Notes: generated by a model not told the origin, from the sequence alone. Shown: positions 1 to 9,930, numbered from the stretch's first letter. The stretch: 64,000 bases of DNA from Chryseobacterium sediminis (GCF_008386505.1 NZ_VUNZ01000002.1:1-64000), one strand, 5' to 3'. Made by a program: numbers and translations.

Positions 1-124
1 AAGTAAAACTTTATTTCTTAATGACCAAATGTTTTTGAAGAAAATTTTAAAGTTTTTTAAGTAACCTTAACCCCTTCTCTTAACCTCAATCACTCTACTC
101 CTGCGCTCCCTTTATTTGGGACTG

Positions 125-154
125 CAAAGATACAAACTCTTTTTTAACCCGCAA
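125..154 (-). promoter_or_regulatory. Leftward Bacteroidota-type promoter (proximal)
   Basis: Read on the minus strand, a perfect -7 box TATCTTTG (125-132) is preceded after 19 nt by TTG (152-154). This fits the flavobacterial sigma-A consensus TTG-N17-23-TAnnTTTG. The gene it serves lies left of base 1. Confidence 0.6.
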
Positions 155-269
155 CTTTTTTTGAAAAATTTTGAAGTTTTTTTCGTCTGCTTCTTTTTGA
201 AGTATCTTAATGTTTCTGCCTATCTAAAGGCTCTTCTGCGCTACTGATATACTCTCGTTTTCAGTGGGG

Positions 270-297
270 CAAAGATAACAACTTATACCAACGCAAA
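270..297 (-). promoter_or_regulatory. Leftward Bacteroidota-type promoter (distal)
   Basis: A second TATCTTTG box on the minus strand (270-277), with TTTG at 294-297 after a 16-nt spacer. With the site at 125-154 it forms a tandem pair about 145 bp apart facing out of the window, as often seen upstream of stable RNA operons. The target cannot be seen. Confidence 0.5.
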
Positions 298-377
298 ACA
301 AATTTATTTAACATAAATTTTACCGTTTCGTAATATTAAGTCCTAAGCCCCTGGAACGCAGGAGGAAAACTTTCAAA

Positions 378-448
378 CACACGTTTGAAAGTTGGGTGAG
401 AGGGCTGGTGAGTTGGAGGGTTTGAGGGTTAGAGGGTGTTGGAGAGAG
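378..448. repeat. G/T-rich GAGTTTGAGGG-type intergenic repeat
   Basis: An imperfect array of 7-10 bp units built on GAG(T/G)TTGAGGG. The string GTTTGAGGGT recurs at 53284-53293, next to a four-helix-bundle gene, so this looks like a solitary copy of the same repeat family. Confidence 0.5.
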
Positions 449-449
449 G

Positions 450-474
450 ATGAGTAATGAGTAATGAGTAATGA
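450..474. repeat. Tandem ATGAGTA repeat
   Basis: Three 7-bp units of ATGAGTA followed by ATGA. A related ATGAGTTATGA motif appears in inverted orientation at 616-680, so the pair may be degenerate inverted flanks of a lost insert. Confidence 0.55.
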
Positions 475-512
475 AAGATACATTATACTATATATGATAT
501 AAGGATAGGTTT

Positions 513-537
513 GGGCTAAAGCCCGTTCTTATGAAAT
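513..537. repeat. Dispersed GGGCTAAAGCCC palindromic repeat
   Basis: The small palindrome GGGCTAAAGCCC is followed by GTTCTTATGAAAT. A degenerate copy (GGCTAAAGCATATTCCTATT) lies at 10952-10979 between metZ and the methionine synthase N-domain gene. Two copies in 64 kb, both intergenic, suggest a dispersed repeat family. Confidence 0.45.
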
Positions 538-549
538 GGGCATTTGTTT

Positions 550-580
550 AACCACAGATGACCCAGATTTACACAGATGA
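550..580. repeat. ACACAGAT-type short repeat
   Basis: Three consecutive 10-bp variants of the unit ACACAGATTT. From memory, arrays of this unit are abundant in intergenic DNA of Bacteroidota. Only one copy is seen here. Confidence 0.45.
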
Positions 581-615
581 TCATGTATATATAGAGTGAC
601 AGGGTATTTTCATTT

Positions 616-680
616 GTCATAACTCATCATTTATCATTCACACTTATAATTCATAACTCATAATTTATAATTCATAATTA
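616..680. repeat. ATAATTCATAACTCAT repeat array
   Basis: Imperfect tandem of ATAACTCAT and ATAATTCAT units. It is the inverted counterpart of the ATGAGTA array at 450-474. Confidence 0.5.
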
Positions 681-803
681 CCCCCTCCCCTAGCCCTGAT
701 AGAAATAGCTACCCCGCAGTAAGGGTGGAGAGCGGGTGGGTTTGAGCGTGGGAGAGCCCAGGCGCGAGGAGTAAGAATGGATAGCAGGATATTGCTCCTG
801 ATT

Positions 804-845
804 AAGTGTGAGAGTTTGAGAGTTGGAAAATCGGAGTTTGAGTGT
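804..845. repeat. GAGAGTTTGAGAGT repeat
   Basis: Contains GTGAGAGTTTGAGAGTTGG, then GGAGTTTGAGTGTTG. The same core GAGAGTTTGAGAGT occurs at 53304-53317, and GAGAGTTTGAGTGTTTGAGAG (inverted) near 53773-53793, on the two sides of a four-helix-bundle gene. Confidence 0.55.
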
Positions 846-872
846 TGTAGAGGGAAAAACGACGAATAGGGC

Positions 873-919
873 AAAAAAACATTCCGTAAGAATCCTACGT
901 GTGGGACTCCTACGGAATG
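873..919 (-). terminator. Rho-independent terminator of cysS
   Basis: Arms CATTCCGTA (880-888) and TACGGAATG (911-919) close a long imperfect hairpin with further inner pairs. On the minus strand it is followed by a run of seven T, 22 nt after the cysS stop. Confidence 0.85.
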
Positions 920-941
920 GGTATAAAACGAAGTTATATTT

Positions 942-2408
942 TTAGTTCAGGACGTATGATGTTCCGTCTCTTCCGTCTTTTAATTCGATTCCTTCTGCAA
1001 GCAGTTTGTCTCTAATCTGATCTGAAAGATCGAAATTTTTGGATTTTCTTGCCTGATTTCTCAATTCGATCAACACTTTTAGGGTCTGATCAAGCTTTTC
1101 ATTGTTATTTTCTTCAACCGTCTGTAATCCCAGAACATCAAAGATAAAAGCATTCAGAGTTGTTTTTAAGTCTTCGAGATCTGTAGTTGAGATAGTTTCT
1201 TTAGCATCATTCAGAGCAAAGATGTATTTCACAGCTTCAAACAGGTGAGCAATCAGGATTGGAGAGTTGAAATCATCTGTTAAAGCTTCATATGCTTTAT
1301 CTTTCCATTCTTTCAGGCTGAAACCGGATTGTTTGGTATCATCGGGAGTGATTGAGTTCAATACTTTTACGGCTTCCATCAATCTGATGAATCCTTTTTC
1401 ACTGGCTATCATTGCATCGTTTGAAATATCCAGAACACTTCTGTAGTGTGCCTGCAGGAAGCAGAAACGTACAATTGAGGGGTGGAAAGGTTTTTCAAAG
1501 AAGTCATTATCACCGGTAACCAGCTGCATCGGAAGGATATAATTTCCTGTAGACTTGCTCATACGCTGAGAATTCATTGTCAACATATTGGCATGCATCC
1601 AGTAGTTTACGGGTGCTGCATCATTGCAAGCTTTTCCTTGTGCAATTTCACATTCGTGGTGAGGGAATTTAAGATCCATCCCTCCTCCATGGATATCGAA
1701 GGTTTCACCTAAATATTTAGTACTCATTGCAGTACATTCAAGATGCCATCCCGGGAATCCTTCTCCCCAAGGAGAGTTCCATCTCATGATGTGAGCCGGC
1801 GATGCTTTTTTCCACAATGCAAAATCCTGTGGGTTTTTCTTTTCTCCCTGCCCGTCAAGATCTCTTGTATTGGCAAAAAGTTCTTCTATATTACGTTTTG
1901 AAAGTTCGCCATAGTTCAATCCTCTTTTGTTGTATTCTAATACATCGAAGTATACTGAACCGTTGCTTTCGTAAGCAAAACCTCTTTCAATTAGTTTTTG
2001 AGTCAATTCGATCTGCTCTACAATATGTCCTGTAGCGGTAGGTTCAATGTTTGGAGGAAGTAAGTTAAACATATCCAATACTTTATGGAAATCTACGGTG
2101 TACTTCTGTACAATTTCCATAGGCTCCAGTTTTTCAAGTCTGGTCTGTTTTACGAATCTGTCGTTATCAACATTTCCATCGTCTGTAAGGTGGCCTGCAT
2201 CGGTAATATTTCTTACATATCTTACTTTGTACCCCAAATGCGTTAAGGTACGGTAGATAAAATCGAAAGAAAGGAAGGTTCTTACATTTCCCAGATGCAC
2301 ATTACTATACACTGTAGGTCCGCAGACATACATTCCGACATTTCCGTCTAAAATAGGTTTGAATATTTCTTTTTCCGCTGTAAGGGAGTTATATATTTTT
2401 AATTGCAT
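942..2408 (-). CDS. cysS: Cysteinyl-tRNA synthetase
   Basis: Charges tRNA-Cys with cysteine in the cytosol. The 488-residue length is normal for the family. The class I signature appears as HLGN at residues 38-41, after the CGPTVY motif whose Cys29 is a zinc ligand; the second signature RMSKS lies near residue 284. A zinc-site Cys within [10 protein letters not shown] and the HHECEIAQ stretch are also present. The C-terminal part carries the usual helical anticodon-binding region. Transcribed alone: 124 nt separate it from the upstream DinB gene and a strong terminator follows. Identity is secure. Confidence 0.97.
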   Translation of the reverse strand: MQLKIYNSLTAEKEIFKPILDGNVGMYVCGPTVYSNVHLGNVRTFLSFDFIYRTLTHLGYKVRYVRNITDAGHLTDDGNVDNDRFVKQTRLEKLEPMEIVQKYTVDFHKVLDMFNLLPPNIEPTATGHIVEQIELTQKLIERGFAYESNGSVYFDVLEYNKRGLNYGELSKRNIEELFANTRDLDGQGEKKNPQDFALWKKASPAHIMRWNSPWGEGFPGWHLECTAMSTKYLGETFDIHGGGMDLKFPHHECEIAQGKACNDAAPVNYWMHANMLTMNSQRMSKSTGNYILPMQLVTGDNDFFEKPFHPSIVRFCFLQAHYRSVLDISNDAMIASEKGFIRLMEAVKVLNSITPDDTKQSGFSLKEWKDKAYEALTDDFNSPILIAHLFEAVKYIFALNDAKETISTTDLEDLKTTLNAFIFDVLGLQTVEENNNEKLDQTLKVLIELRNQARKSKNFDLSDQIRDKLLAEGIELKDGRDGTSYVLN

Positions 2409-2454
2409 TTATTTTAAGTTAAAAGATTTAATAGTTTTAAAGATTCAAAAATTA

Positions 2455-2493
2455 GTTAAAAAATAATTCTGTCACAACAAATAATTGTCGTGA
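2455..2493 (-). terminator. Probable terminator of the folE-DinB unit
   Basis: Minus-strand hairpin TCACGACAA / TTGTTGTGA (2472-2493, one G-T pair), followed by an AT-rich tract with a run of T. An AT-only stem just upstream (2491-2527) may be part of it. The tract is not a clean poly-T. Confidence 0.45.
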
Positions 2494-2532
2494 TAAAAAT
2501 TTTATCTGAAACTTTTTTAAATTTTATCATAA

Positions 2533-2964
2533 TTAAATCGCTTTTAAATGATGCTGTAAATGGTCTACATAATCATTAATAATAAACTCCAATGTAAAAA
2601 CCTGTGGTTCTGTTTTGGTTGTATCGCAGGTTCTCTGTAATGCTTCATCAGGGATATTTTCTACAACATGAACAATCTGATAGTTCAAAGACTTCCAAAG
2701 ATCAATAAGATCCGAAGTAGGAACATTCTGATAGTTCTGAGCTTTTACCCAGATATTCTGATCATATACAATATTTTCGTTCTCTTTATATTGAGTGACA
2801 ACAAATCTACGAATATTTGTAAAAGCGCTGTCACAAAGATGTCCAATAATTTCTTTTTTGGACCATTTTTCCGGAGCGCTTCTGTATGACCATTCTTCTT
2901 CAGGGATATTTTGAAATCTCTGAAGCTCTGCATCAATAATATTTTTAAGAATCTGGTAGTTCAT
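2533..2964 (-). CDS. DinB-family protein
   Basis: A 143-residue four-helix protein of the DinB/YfiT superfamily (DinB_2 type). Three His residues sit where this family binds a metal ion: His42 in IIGHLCDSA, and His135 and His139 in the terminal DHLQHHLKAI. Members include thiol-dependent transferases and damage-induced proteins, but the substrate is usually unknown. It starts 6 nt after the folE stop, so it is co-transcribed with folE. There is no signal peptide, so it is cytosolic. The family is clear and the function is not. Confidence 0.85.
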   Translation of the reverse strand: MNYQILKNIIDAELQRFQNIPEEEWSYRSAPEKWSKKEIIGHLCDSAFTNIRRFVVTQYKENENIVYDQNIWVKAQNYQNVPTSDLIDLWKSLNYQIVHVVENIPDEALQRTCDTTKTEPQVFTLEFIINDYVDHLQHHLKAI

Positions 2965-2970
2965 TGTTTA

Positions 2971-3636
2971 TTAATCCAGTTTTGCATGGCTTCCTACGTA
3001 ATGCAGGAATTCCTGTCTTGTAATAGGGTTTGTTCTGAAAATACCACTTAGTTCTGCAGTAATGGTAGAACTTGCGGTATCTTTTATTCCTCTGCAGTTT
3101 ACACAAAGGTGTTTTGCGTCAATGATACATGCTACATCTTTTGTTCCCAATGCTTCTTTTAAAGCATCTACAATCTGCATTGTAAGTCTTTCCTGAACCT
3201 GTGGTCTTTTCGCATAATAATCTACAATCCTGTTGATTTTTGAAAGCCCTATTACCTCTCCATTGGAAATATAAGCTACATGGGCTCTTCCTATGATGGG
3301 TAAAAAGTGGTGTTCACAGAAAGAATATACAGTAATATCCTTTTCCACCAACATCTGGCGGTATTTGTATTTATTAGAGAAAGTGGAAATTCCCGGTTTG
3401 TTTTCAGGAAGAAGTCCTCCGAAAATCTCATTCACATACATTTTGGCAACACGTCTTGGAGAATCTTTCAGAGAATCATCTGTCATGTCCATTCCCAGTG
3501 TTTCCATAATCTCGCCAAAAAGCTCAGTAATTTTTTCTATTTTTTCCTGTGGCGATTTATCAAAAGCATCTTCCCTTATAGGCGTATGTTCTTTTCCAGT
3601 GAAAATATCATCGTCGTTATCAGTAAAATCAACCAT
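2971..3636 (-). CDS. folE: GTP cyclohydrolase I
   Basis: Converts GTP to dihydroneopterin triphosphate, the first step of folate (and other pterin) synthesis. 221 residues, normal length. The zinc ligands Cys107, His110 (in CEHHFLPIIG) and Cys178 (in HLCVNCRGIKD) are all present, as is the SPRRVAKMYVNE block near residue 60. The acidic N-terminal 25 residues are typical of flavobacterial copies. First gene of a two-gene unit with the DinB protein; a -7 box lies just upstream at 3654-3661. Confidence 0.97.
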   Translation of the reverse strand: MVDFTDNDDDIFTGKEHTPIREDAFDKSPQEKIEKITELFGEIMETLGMDMTDDSLKDSPRRVAKMYVNEIFGGLLPENKPGISTFSNKYKYRQMLVEKDITVYSFCEHHFLPIIGRAHVAYISNGEVIGLSKINRIVDYYAKRPQVQERLTMQIVDALKEALGTKDVACIIDAKHLCVNCRGIKDTASSTITAELSGIFRTNPITRQEFLHYVGSHAKLD

Positions 3637-3653
3637 TTTTATTTAATTTGCAG

Positions 3654-3689
3654 CAAAAATACGGATAATATCTATTTCTCTATTTCAAA
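3654..3689 (-). promoter_or_regulatory. folE promoter
   Basis: Minus-strand -7 box TATTTTTG (3654-3661), 18 nt upstream of the folE ATG, with TTTG at 3686-3689 (24-nt spacer, slightly long). The fit to TAnnTTTG is good. Confidence 0.5.
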
Positions 3690-3737
3690 TAAGATGAAAA
3701 ACATTATCTTTTATAGCCATTTCTGATTAAAAAGCCT

Positions 3738-4889
3738 ATGATTATTGTCGAAGAAGTACAACATCAACTCCATAAAAGGGAATTTCTGGAATTCCCGGCC
3801 CGCCTTTATCAACACGACAAAAATTATATCCGGCCTTTGGATAAGCATATTGAGGAGATTTTTGATCCTGAAAAAAATAAATTCTTTAAAAATGGAGAGT
3901 GTAAAAGGTTTTTGTTTAAAAAGAATAACAAAACGGTAGGCAAAGTAGCCGTTTTTATCAATGGCTGTTATGAACAGAAGCAACCTACAGGAGGGTTTGG
4001 TTTTTTCGATTGTATTAATGATCAGGAGACTGCCAATTTTATTTTTGACCATTGTAAAAACTGGCTTCAGGAAAAAGGAATGGAAGCGATGGACGGCCCA
4101 ATCAATTTTGGAGAACGGGATAAATTCTGGGGACTTTTAATTGAAGGCTTTATTGAACCTTTGTTTGGAATGAATTACAATCTGCCTTATTATAAAGACC
4201 TTTTTGAAAATTATGGGTTTCAGATTTATTTTGAGCAGCTTTGTTTTACCAGGCCTGTTTTTGCCGAAGTTTCAAGAATTTTTACGATTGCTCATGAAAA
4301 GAACAGAAGAAATCCTGCTATTTCAGCCCAGCCTATGAAAAAGAATAATCTGGCTAAGTTTGCAAAGGATTTTACTGAAGTATATAATAAAGCATGGGCT
4401 TGCCACGGGGAAGGAAAGCATCTGGAAGAAGCCAAGGTTTTGAAAATGTTCAATACTATGAAACCTATTATCAATGAGCATATTTCCTGGTTTGTATATG
4501 AAAATGAGACACCGATTGCCATGTGGATCAATATTCCGGACCTCAACCAATGGTTTAAATATTTGAATGGAAAATTCGGACCTTTTGAAAAACTCAAGTT
4601 CTTGTTTTTAAAACGATTTAAGAAGAATGAGAAAATGGTGGGGCTTGTTTTTGGAGTAGTTCCAGAGTGGCAGAAGAAAGGTATTGACGGATATATGATC
4701 TGGGAAGGAACTCCGCATTTGAGAAAACATACGGATTTTAAGATTACAGAACTACAGTGGATTGGTGATTTTAATCCAAAAATGATCAAGATTGCAGAAG
4801 CTCTTGAAACTACGGTTACCCGGAAGTTGGCTACTTATAGATATTTATTTGACAGGAGTAAGGAGTTTGAAAGACATACTGGTCTTTAG
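3738..4889 (+). CDS. GNAT-superfamily-like protein of unknown substrate
   Basis: A 383-residue cytosolic protein without signal peptide. The N-terminus (EFLEFPARLYQHDKNYIRP) and the block GPINFGERDKFWGLLIEGF are typical of a Bacteroidota family distantly related to GNAT acetyltransferases (YghO-like). The C-terminal half (residues 190-370) has the pattern of a second acyl-CoA N-acyltransferase fold, including GLVFGVVPEWQKKGIDGYM, which resembles a GNAT acyl-CoA-binding loop. Substrate and role are unknown. It stands alone and diverges from folE with about 100 nt between them. Confidence 0.7.
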   Translation: MIIVEEVQHQLHKREFLEFPARLYQHDKNYIRPLDKHIEEIFDPEKNKFFKNGECKRFLFKKNNKTVGKVAVFINGCYEQKQPTGGFGFFDCINDQETANFIFDHCKNWLQEKGMEAMDGPINFGERDKFWGLLIEGFIEPLFGMNYNLPYYKDLFENYGFQIYFEQLCFTRPVFAEVSRIFTIAHEKNRRNPAISAQPMKKNNLAKFAKDFTEVYNKAWACHGEGKHLEEAKVLKMFNTMKPIINEHISWFVYENETPIAMWINIPDLNQWFKYLNGKFGPFEKLKFLFLKRFKKNEKMVGLVFGVVPEWQKKGIDGYMIWEGTPHLRKHTDFKITELQWIGDFNPKMIKIAEALETTVTRKLATYRYLFDRSKEFERHTGL

Positions 4890-5072
4890 AGTAAAGATTA
4901 TGGAAGTTTAATTTCTCCTGGATGCTTTAGTTTATTTGACGCAAAGTTTTATTTGATTCTGTTATATTTTATAGGGAGCAAAGCTGGAATTAACTCTGTT
5001 GATTTTTTCTAAGCGGATGTGTAGCCTAAGGCTTACTCATGTTATCTTTAAGTGAAATTCTGTATCAGATTA

Positions 5073-5105
5073 AAAAATAAAAACCCTGCCTTTTACAGCA
5101 GGGTT
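5073..5105 (-). terminator. Terminator of the methionine operon (after metF)
   Basis: Perfect 8-bp stem AACCCTGC (5082-5089) / GCAGGGTT (5098-5105) with an 8-nt loop, followed on the minus strand by TTTTTATTTTTTAA. It lies 21 nt past the metF stop. Confidence 0.85.
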
Positions 5106-5126
5106 CCTTCATTTTTGGTACTTTTA

Positions 5127-6086
5127 TTAGAATAGCTCACCGGCTACTTTTTTGATGTTATCACTCTTCCCCATTGAGTAAAAGTGCAGTACTGGAACTC
5201 CGAAATCCAGCAATTCTTTGCATTGGGCAATCGCCCATTCTACTCCGATCTGCTTCACGGCTTCATTATTTTTTGCATTTTCTACTTCATTGATCAGTTC
5301 TTCAGGAAGATCTATTTTGAATACCTGCGGCAGGATTTTCAAATGTTTCTTCGTAGCAATTGGCTTAATCCCGGGAATAATAGGAACTGTAATCCCCATT
5401 TCTCTTGCTTTCTGAACGAATTCAATGTACTTTTTATTGTCGAAAAACATTTGAGTAACGATATAATCTGCTCCGGCATCTACTTTTTGTTTCAGCCACT
5501 TCAGGTCGTAATTCATGGAAGGAGCTTCCATATGTTTTTCCGGATATCCGGCAACACCGATGCAGAATTTATTCAATTCATCACAAACCTGCTCTTCATT
5601 ATGAAGGTATTTTCCTCTTCCAAGGTTATTGATCTGGTCCACAAGATCCATAGCACTCGCATGTCCTCCCTGTGTAGGCTCAAAATACTGATGTCCTTTC
5701 ATTGCATCTCCCCTTAAAGCCATTACATTGTCTATCCCGAGGTACATACAGTCCACCAACAAATATTCTGTTTCCTCCTTTGTAAAACCTCCGCAAAGAA
5801 GATGGGGAACTGTATCTACATTATATTTATGTTGAATAGCGGCACAAATTCCCAGAGTTCCCGGGCGCATTCTTGTAATACGGCGTTCCATAAGGCCATT
5901 TCCTTTGTCCAGATAAATATATTCTTCTCTGGATGTGGTAACGTCAATGAAAGGAGGTTTGAACTCCATCAACGGATCTATATTTGTATACAGGTCTTCA
6001 ATCCCGATTCCTTTCTGTGGCGGAACAACTTCTAAGGAGAATAAAGTTTTTCCATTTGCATTTTTAATGTGTTCTGTTATCTTCAT
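5127..6086 (-). CDS. metF: Methylenetetrahydrofolate reductase
   Basis: FAD-dependent reduction of 5,10-methylene-THF to 5-methyl-THF, the methyl donor for methionine synthase. 319 residues, TIM-barrel fold. Recognisable blocks are FSLEVVPPQKG near the N-terminus, DNVMALRGDA (FAD/folate region), YIVTQMFFDNKKY and IPIIPGIKPI. Last gene of the methionine operon, 7 nt after the metH C-terminal gene and directly before a terminator, so it shares the SAM-responsive leader far upstream if transcription reads through. Confidence 0.96.
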   Translation of the reverse strand: MKITEHIKNANGKTLFSLEVVPPQKGIGIEDLYTNIDPLMEFKPPFIDVTTSREEYIYLDKGNGLMERRITRMRPGTLGICAAIQHKYNVDTVPHLLCGGFTKEETEYLLVDCMYLGIDNVMALRGDAMKGHQYFEPTQGGHASAMDLVDQINNLGRGKYLHNEEQVCDELNKFCIGVAGYPEKHMEAPSMNYDLKWLKQKVDAGADYIVTQMFFDNKKYIEFVQKAREMGITVPIIPGIKPIATKKHLKILPQVFKIDLPEELINEVENAKNNEAVKQIGVEWAIAQCKELLDFGVPVLHFYSMGKSDNIKKVAGELF

Positions 6087-6093
6087 GTCAATG

Positions 6094-8754
6094 TTAATCT
6101 GCTAAATTTGGCGACAACCATTTTCTCGCTTCCTGGATGCTACAACCTCTTCTTGCTGCATAATCTTTAAGCTGGTCTTCTGTAATTTTTCCTAATCCGA
6201 AATATTTGGCATGCGGGCTTCCGAAATAATACCCGGAAACAGATGCTGTTGGGAACATGGCAAGGCTTTCTGTAAGGAAAACGCCTGTATTTTCTTCTAC
6301 TTTTAAAAGATCCCAGATGGTTTTCTTTTCCAGATGGTCTGGGCATGCCGGATATCCCGGTGCCGGACGGATTCCTTTATATTTTTCAGCAATAAGCTCT
6401 TCGTTGCTTAGGTTTTCCTGATTGGCATATCCCCAGTATTCTGTTCTTACTTTTTTGTGTAAGAATTCTGCATAAGCTTCTGCGAAACGGTCGGCCAATG
6501 CTTTCACCATGATGGAATTGTAATCATCGTTGGCTTTTTCATATTCTGCAGACAGTTCATCAGTTCCAAATCCGGTGGTTACACAGAATGCTCCCACATA
6601 ATCGGTTTTCCCTGAACTTTGAGGAGCAATGAAATCACTTAGAGCCAGATAGTCTTTACCTTTTGATCTTTGAGCCTGCTGTCTTAATGTTAAAAACTTC
6701 GCCTGCTCATTGTTATTTTCATCAAAAATCAGGATATCATCAGATTCGTTGGAATTGGCTTTAAAAATTCCAAAGATGGCTTTTGCGGTTAAAAGCTTTT
6801 CATCAAGAATTCTCTTCAGAATCACCTGAGCATCTTTGAATAGTTCTTTTGCTTGAACGCCTACCACCTCATCTTCCAGAATATTCGGGTATTTTCCGTG
6901 GAGATCCCAGCTTCTGAAAAACGGCGACCAGTCGATAAAAGGAAGAAGTTCTCTCAGGTCCTGATTTTCGATCACTTTTATTCCTATCGTGTTCGGAGTG
7001 AAAATTTCTTCGTTTTCCCAATCAATTTTAAAATGATTTTCTCTTGCTTCTTCAATAGAAACATAATCTTTATCCACCTGTCTGTTCAGGAACTTTTCTC
7101 TGAAATCGGAATAGTCATTCTTTAAATCCGAAACATATTCTTTATTTCTGTCACCCAATAATGAACTGACTACGTTTACGGCTCTTGATGCATCATTCAC
7201 GTGAACGACTGCATTTTTATATTTTAAATCAATTTTCACTGCGGTATGTGCCTTTGAAGTTGTAGCACCACCGATTAATAAAGGAAAATCTAAATTTTGT
7301 CTTTCTAATTCTGATGCGATATACACCATTTCATCTAAGCTTGGTGTGATCAGTCCGCTTAATCCTATAACATCTACTTTTTCTGCAATAGCCGTCTGAA
7401 TGATCTTTTCAGCCGGAACCATTACTCCTAGGTCAACAATTTCATAGTTGTTACAACCTAAAACGACACTCACAATATTTTTACCGATATCATGAACGTC
7501 ACCTTTTACAGTGGCCATCAAAATCTTTCCGTTGGCTGGTTTTGCCCCGTCTTTTTCAGCTTCAATGAAAGGTTGTAAATAAGCTACTGCCTTTTTCATT
7601 ACCCTTGCAGACTTTACTACCTGAGGCAGAAACATTTTCCCGCTTCCGAATAAATCTCCTACAACTCCCATCCCTGTCATCAGATTAATTTCGATAACAT
7701 GAAGTGGTCTTTCGGCCAGTTGTCTTGCTTCTTCTACATCTTCTTCAATAAAACGGTCGATACCTTTTACCAGTGCATAGGTAATTCTTTCCTGTAGTGG
7801 ATTATTTCTCCATTCTAGGTCTTCGGTTTTTTCTTTTTTGACAGATTTATGTTTTTCTGAATAATCAAGAAGTCTTTCTGTAGCATCTTCTCTTTTATCC
7901 AGGATTACGTCTTCTACAAGCTCAAGTAATTCTTTATTGATTTCATCATAAACTTCCAGCATCGCCGGGTTTACAATACCAATGTTCATTCCTGCCTGAA
8001 TGGCGTGGTAAAGAAAAACAGAGTGCATTGCTTCTCTCACGGTATCATTTCCACGGAAGGAGAAGGAAACATTACTCACTCCCCCACTTACGGATGCATA
8101 CGGAAGATTTTGTCTTACCCAGCGTGTAGCCTCAATAAAGTCGATGGCATTTCTTCTGTGTTCATCCATTCCCGTTGCTACCGGAAAGATATTCAGATCG
8201 AAAATGATATCTTCTGCCGGAAAGCCAAGCTGATTGACTAAAATATCATAAGAACGTTTTGAAATTTCAATTCTTCGGTCAAAATTATCAGCCTGCCCTA
8301 CCTCATCAAATGCCATTACAATGACGGCAGCTCCGTATCTTTTAATAGCTTTAGCATGTTTGATAAATTCTTCCTCACCTTCTTTCAGACTGATAGAATT
8401 TACCACACATTTTCCCTGAGCCACCTGAAGGCCGGCTTCCAGAATTTCCCATTTGGAAGAATCTACCATGATCGGGATTCTTGCAATATCCGGTTCAGAG
8501 GCAATTAAATTCAGGAATTTGATCATGGAGGCTTTTCCATCAATCAATCCATCATCAAAGTTAACGTCCAGGATCTGGGCACCTCCTTCTACCTGATGGC
8601 GGGCAATATCTAATGCTTCAGAGAATTTCTCCTCTTTGATCAGTCTTAAAAATTTTTTGGATCCGGCAACATTGGTCCTTTCACCAACATTGATGAAATT
8701 ACTTTCCGGAGTTATGATAAGAGGCTCGAGGCCTGATAATCTTAAATATTTCAT
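6094..8754 (-). CDS. metH: Methionine synthase, folate/cobalamin/activation part
   Basis: Cobalamin-dependent transfer of the methyl group of 5-methyl-THF towards homocysteine. 886 residues, against about 1200 for a full-length MetH, because the N-terminal homocysteine domain is absent. Domain order: pterin-binding barrel ([15 protein letters not shown] near residue 20), cap domain, B12 domain with DVHDIG near residue 418 (the His is the lower cobalt ligand), and the C-terminal AdoMet-binding activation domain with [12 protein letters not shown] near residue 800. The missing domain is encoded at 9931-10941. It starts 1 nt after the desaturase stop and is followed by metF. Confidence 0.97.
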   Translation of the reverse strand: MKYLRLSGLEPLIITPESNFINVGERTNVAGSKKFLRLIKEEKFSEALDIARHQVEGGAQILDVNFDDGLIDGKASMIKFLNLIASEPDIARIPIMVDSSKWEILEAGLQVAQGKCVVNSISLKEGEEEFIKHAKAIKRYGAAVIVMAFDEVGQADNFDRRIEISKRSYDILVNQLGFPAEDIIFDLNIFPVATGMDEHRRNAIDFIEATRWVRQNLPYASVSGGVSNVSFSFRGNDTVREAMHSVFLYHAIQAGMNIGIVNPAMLEVYDEINKELLELVEDVILDKREDATERLLDYSEKHKSVKKEKTEDLEWRNNPLQERITYALVKGIDRFIEEDVEEARQLAERPLHVIEINLMTGMGVVGDLFGSGKMFLPQVVKSARVMKKAVAYLQPFIEAEKDGAKPANGKILMATVKGDVHDIGKNIVSVVLGCNNYEIVDLGVMVPAEKIIQTAIAEKVDVIGLSGLITPSLDEMVYIASELERQNLDFPLLIGGATTSKAHTAVKIDLKYKNAVVHVNDASRAVNVVSSLLGDRNKEYVSDLKNDYSDFREKFLNRQVDKDYVSIEEARENHFKIDWENEEIFTPNTIGIKVIENQDLRELLPFIDWSPFFRSWDLHGKYPNILEDEVVGVQAKELFKDAQVILKRILDEKLLTAKAIFGIFKANSNESDDILIFDENNNEQAKFLTLRQQAQRSKGKDYLALSDFIAPQSSGKTDYVGAFCVTTGFGTDELSAEYEKANDDYNSIMVKALADRFAEAYAEFLHKKVRTEYWGYANQENLSNEELIAEKYKGIRPAPGYPACPDHLEKKTIWDLLKVEENTGVFLTESLAMFPTASVSGYYFGSPHAKYFGLGKITEDQLKDYAARRGCSIQEARKWLSPNLAD

Positions 8755-8755
8755 T

Positions 8756-9847
8756 TTATTCTTCTAAAATATAGTAGGCATTATTGGCATTCTGCTTCAA
8801 TAAATCCCTATGCTTGCTTAAAGCTGTAATCAGTGGAAATCTCTTGTATGCTAAACCATGTTCTCTGGCAAATTCTTCAATCTCCTCTGTGATCTCATTG
8901 TAATACATATAACTGTAATTTGGAAACAGGTGATGGGCCACATGAAAATTAAAATTTCCCAACATATTCCTTACTATCCAGTTATTTTCTTTTAAATCAT
9001 TGGTCACTTCAAACTGGTGACGAAGCCAGCTGAACGGAAGACCATTCTCTTTATTTAATTTCGGAAAGGCATTATCAGGAAGCGGATGCAAAGGCAGTAA
9101 AACAAACAATGCAAAAATACTTGCTGAAATCACCTGTAAAAACCACGCTCCTAAAGCCAATCCTATTGATACTTTAAAGAACAATACAGGAATTACAATC
9201 TGATAAAAGAAATAGAACAGTTTATAACTGATCATTTTTATTTTTTCTCTAACAGGTATTTGTCCCTGTGTTTTTAAAATCACCCTTTCCTTATCAAAGA
9301 AGTCTCTGAAGTCTCTTATAAACATCCAGTTGAACAAATACAACGGATATACTAAAAAGAAAAACTTATCCTGATATTTCTGTACTCCTTTCGCTTTGAT
9401 CCAGGGAACGATTAAAAGCAATCCACTCTGTTCGATATCTGTATCCCATCCATCCACATTAGGATAAGCATGATGGCTGGCGATGTGTCTTTTTTTCCAG
9501 ATGTAGGAATTGGCTCCTATAAAATCAAAAATGTGAAGGACTAAGTTATTCAGCCTTTTACTTTTATAAATGTTGTTATGGGCCGCTTCGTGGATTAGAT
9601 TTAAATAAATCAAAACCAGGGAAATTCCCATTAAAACAAAACTCAGAATATACATCCAGTGCTTTTCAGCATTCAAAAGAGCCAGAATATATAAGCCAAT
9701 ATAGATTAGCGGCAGAATAACCGCTTTGATCTGAATGTAGAGATCCCTGTTTTCAGGAATAGCTTCTACCCGTTGGTTTACTTTCTTTCTCAACTCATTA
9801 AATAGTCTGACATCTTCCGAATCTTTTAAATAAATTGGCTTTTCCAT
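8756..9847 (-). CDS. Membrane fatty acid desaturase
   Basis: A 363-residue integral membrane di-iron enzyme that introduces a double bond into acyl chains. All three histidine boxes are intact: [21 protein letters not shown] and [11 protein letters not shown]. Hydrophobic pairs lie around residues 45-85 and 205-250. The regiospecificity and whether the substrate is acyl-lipid or acyl-CoA cannot be told. It is oddly placed between the two halves of split methionine synthase: 83 nt after the homocysteine domain gene and only 1 nt before metH. No promoter of its own was found. Confidence 0.92.
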   Translation of the reverse strand: MEKPIYLKDSEDVRLFNELRKKVNQRVEAIPENRDLYIQIKAVILPLIYIGLYILALLNAEKHWMYILSFVLMGISLVLIYLNLIHEAAHNNIYKSKRLNNLVLHIFDFIGANSYIWKKRHIASHHAYPNVDGWDTDIEQSGLLLIVPWIKAKGVQKYQDKFFFLVYPLYLFNWMFIRDFRDFFDKERVILKTQGQIPVREKIKMISYKLFYFFYQIVIPVLFFKVSIGLALGAWFLQVISASIFALFVLLPLHPLPDNAFPKLNKENGLPFSWLRHQFEVTNDLKENNWIVRNMLGNFNFHVAHHLFPNYSYMYYNEITEEIEEFAREHGLAYKRFPLITALSKHRDLLKQNANNAYYILEE

Positions 9848-9930
9848 TATATTTAACTTTGTGGTTTACTTAAAGTTAACATTTATAATCCAGCCTTCAT
9901 TCTTGATTTTAATTAAAAAAATCTATCAAA

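Larger units (their letters stand above)
1..941. other. Gene-free region with leftward promoters and dispersed repeats
   Basis: No convincing coding sequence is seen on either strand; the longest open frames are low in complexity and overlap repeats. The left third carries two promoter-like sites pointing left, out of the window. The middle holds several families of short intergenic repeats (listed separately). The right end is the transcription terminator of cysS. The region looks like a boundary between transcription units that has collected repeats. Confidence 0.7.

Noticed and set aside
450..680. CRISPR-like array
   Set aside because: Units are 7-10 bp, contiguous and without unique spacers; these are simple tandem repeats.
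665..874. Minus-strand open frame of 69 codons in the gene-free region
   Set aside because: It runs through repeat DNA, has no plausible start context and an unusual Pro/Ser/Leu composition; it is very likely chance.
4292..4789. Minus-strand frame of 165 codons
   Set aside because: Antisense shadow of the GNAT-like gene; no homology recognised.
5184..5717. Plus-strand frame of 177 codons
   Set aside because: Lies entirely antisense to metF in a shadow frame; Phe/Ile/Ser-rich composition typical of antisense frames.
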